A stretch of DNA of 64,000 nt from Campylobacterales bacterium (lineage in GTDB: Bacteria > Campylobacterota > Campylobacteria > Campylobacterales > Sulfurospirillaceae): contig JAFGFU010000025.1 of the NCBI GenBank assembly GCA_016930915.1, positions 1 through 64,000 of the forward strand, given 5' to 3'. Of this stretch, positions 63,540-64,000 are shown piece after piece (position 1 is the stretch's first letter; the number at the start of each line of letters is the position of its first letter). The position numbers and the translations under genes are program-made. Under the pieces are notes generated by a model. That model saw only the letters and a list, made by a program, of their open reading frames with translations. It was not told the DNA's origin and did not search any database.

Positions 63540-64000
63540 ATGAAAATGACAGTGACCGACAAACTCACCCTTTTAGCCGACAGCGCCAAATACGATGTTT
63601 CCTGCTCTTCCAGTGGCAGTGAGAACAACTATAAAACAGGCGAGCTTGGGTGTACGCATAACAGCGGGATTTGCCACAGTTTCACCAGCGATGGAAGGTG
63701 CATCTCACTCTTGAAAGTGCTACTTTCTAACATCTGCATTTACGACTGTGCGTATTGCATCAATCGTGTGAGCAACGACACACCTCGCACCGCCTTTAGT
63801 CCACGAGAATTGGCTGAGCTTACCATCAACTTTTACAAACGCAACTACATTGAGGGGCTTTTTTTAAGTTCAGGCATCATCAAAAACGAAGACCATACGA
63901 TGAGTCTGCTATTACAAACCTTGCGTATTTTGCGTCACGAGTACCGCTTTAACGGCTACATTCATGTCAAACTCATCCCTGGAAGCTCCAAAGAGCTGAT
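63540..64000 (+). CDS. Putative DNA modification/repair radical SAM protein, 5' part
   Basis: The frame is open from the ATG at 63540 to the window edge (about 153 residues). DKLTLLADSAKYDVSCSSSG, GICHSFTSDGRCISLLKVLLSN and the cluster motif CIYDCAYC near residue 65 followed by RVSNDTPR and YIEGLFLSSGI are those of the radical SAM family that is normally paired with a uracil-DNA-glycosylase-like partner (TIGR03916 type). That partner gene should follow outside the window. Starts at 63540 or 63546 are both possible. Confidence 0.85.
   Translation, partial: MKMTVTDKLTLLADSAKYDVSCSSSGSENNYKTGELGCTHNSGICHSFTSDGRCISLLKVLLSNICIYDCAYCINRVSNDTPRTAFSPRELAELTINFYKRNYIEGLFLSSGIIKNEDHTMSLLLQTLRILRHEYRFNGYIHVKLIPGSSKEL

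Overview
The window looks like a chromosomal segment of a Campylobacterota (Epsilonproteobacteria) bacterium, most like Sulfurospirillum. The pointers are a Wolinella-type hydABCDE uptake hydrogenase next to a full hyp set, monomeric isocitrate dehydrogenase, a short glucose-6-phosphate isomerase, epsilon-type flagellar genes with a sigma-54 promoter, and AT-rich, tightly packed genes with many ATGA/GTGA/TAATG overlaps. No rRNA, tRNA, complete insertion sequence, prophage or CRISPR array was seen.

Layout. 1-4.5 kb (minus): TCA-cycle run icd-mdh-sucC-sucD. 4.6-8 kb: mltG and a divergent AsmA-like envelope gene whose starts overlap. 8-9.2 kb: HAD phosphatase and GNAT acetyltransferase. 9.2-22.2 kb: a [NiFe]-hydrogenase region, hypBCDEA, a domesticated-looking transposase-like gene, nikR, hypF, hydE, hydD and hydCBA, all on the minus strand except the transposase-like gene. 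22.5-26.6 kb: TerB-like gene, pgi, YgiQ radical SAM, an unknown. 26.6-33.2 kb: fliP, then glmU-coaBC-unknown-prepilin peptidase-LptF/G-truA on plus. 33.2-41.6 kb (minus): NagZ-like, gpsA, gatB, thiE-like, atpB, tautomerase, SulP, a lone ABC permease. 41.6-49.3 kb: flagellar flgI-flgJ-flgM-flgN-flgK (minus, sigma-54 promoter), rsmD, then flaG-fliD-fliS-fliT-like (plus). 49.4-51.2 kb: sodium/solute symporter with a 55-residue partner. 51.4-56.8 kb: iorA-iorB-paaK-ACT-paaK for aromatic 2-oxoacid oxidation. 56.8-58.4 kb: a small accessory island (DUF2971 gene plus a RhuM-type fragment). 58.5-64 kb: DUF523/DUF1722 protein, photolyase, phasin-like, UbiB-like kinase, nitroreductase and the start of a radical SAM gene.

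The most striking signal is not a gene. The 12-bp perfect palindrome TTTACATGTAAA occurs 21 times exactly, with at least eight more copies one base away, across almost the whole window. It lies inside unrelated genes in all three reading frames (read as LHVK, FTCK or YM-stop), forms the stop codons of several genes, and also lies between genes. It behaves like a highly iterated DNA-level palindrome comparable in kind to cyanobacterial HIP1 or to uptake sequences, and I know of no description of it.

Secondary points: HydE reads as a degenerate, full-length paralogue of HypF; the NagZ-like protein has lost its catalytic motifs; the transposase-like protein inside the hydrogenase region has lost its expected catalytic glutamate; and hydA and hypB share a candidate promoter element. 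Many starts were moved inward from the longest possible reading frame, using ribosome binding sites, stop/start overlaps and family N-termini.
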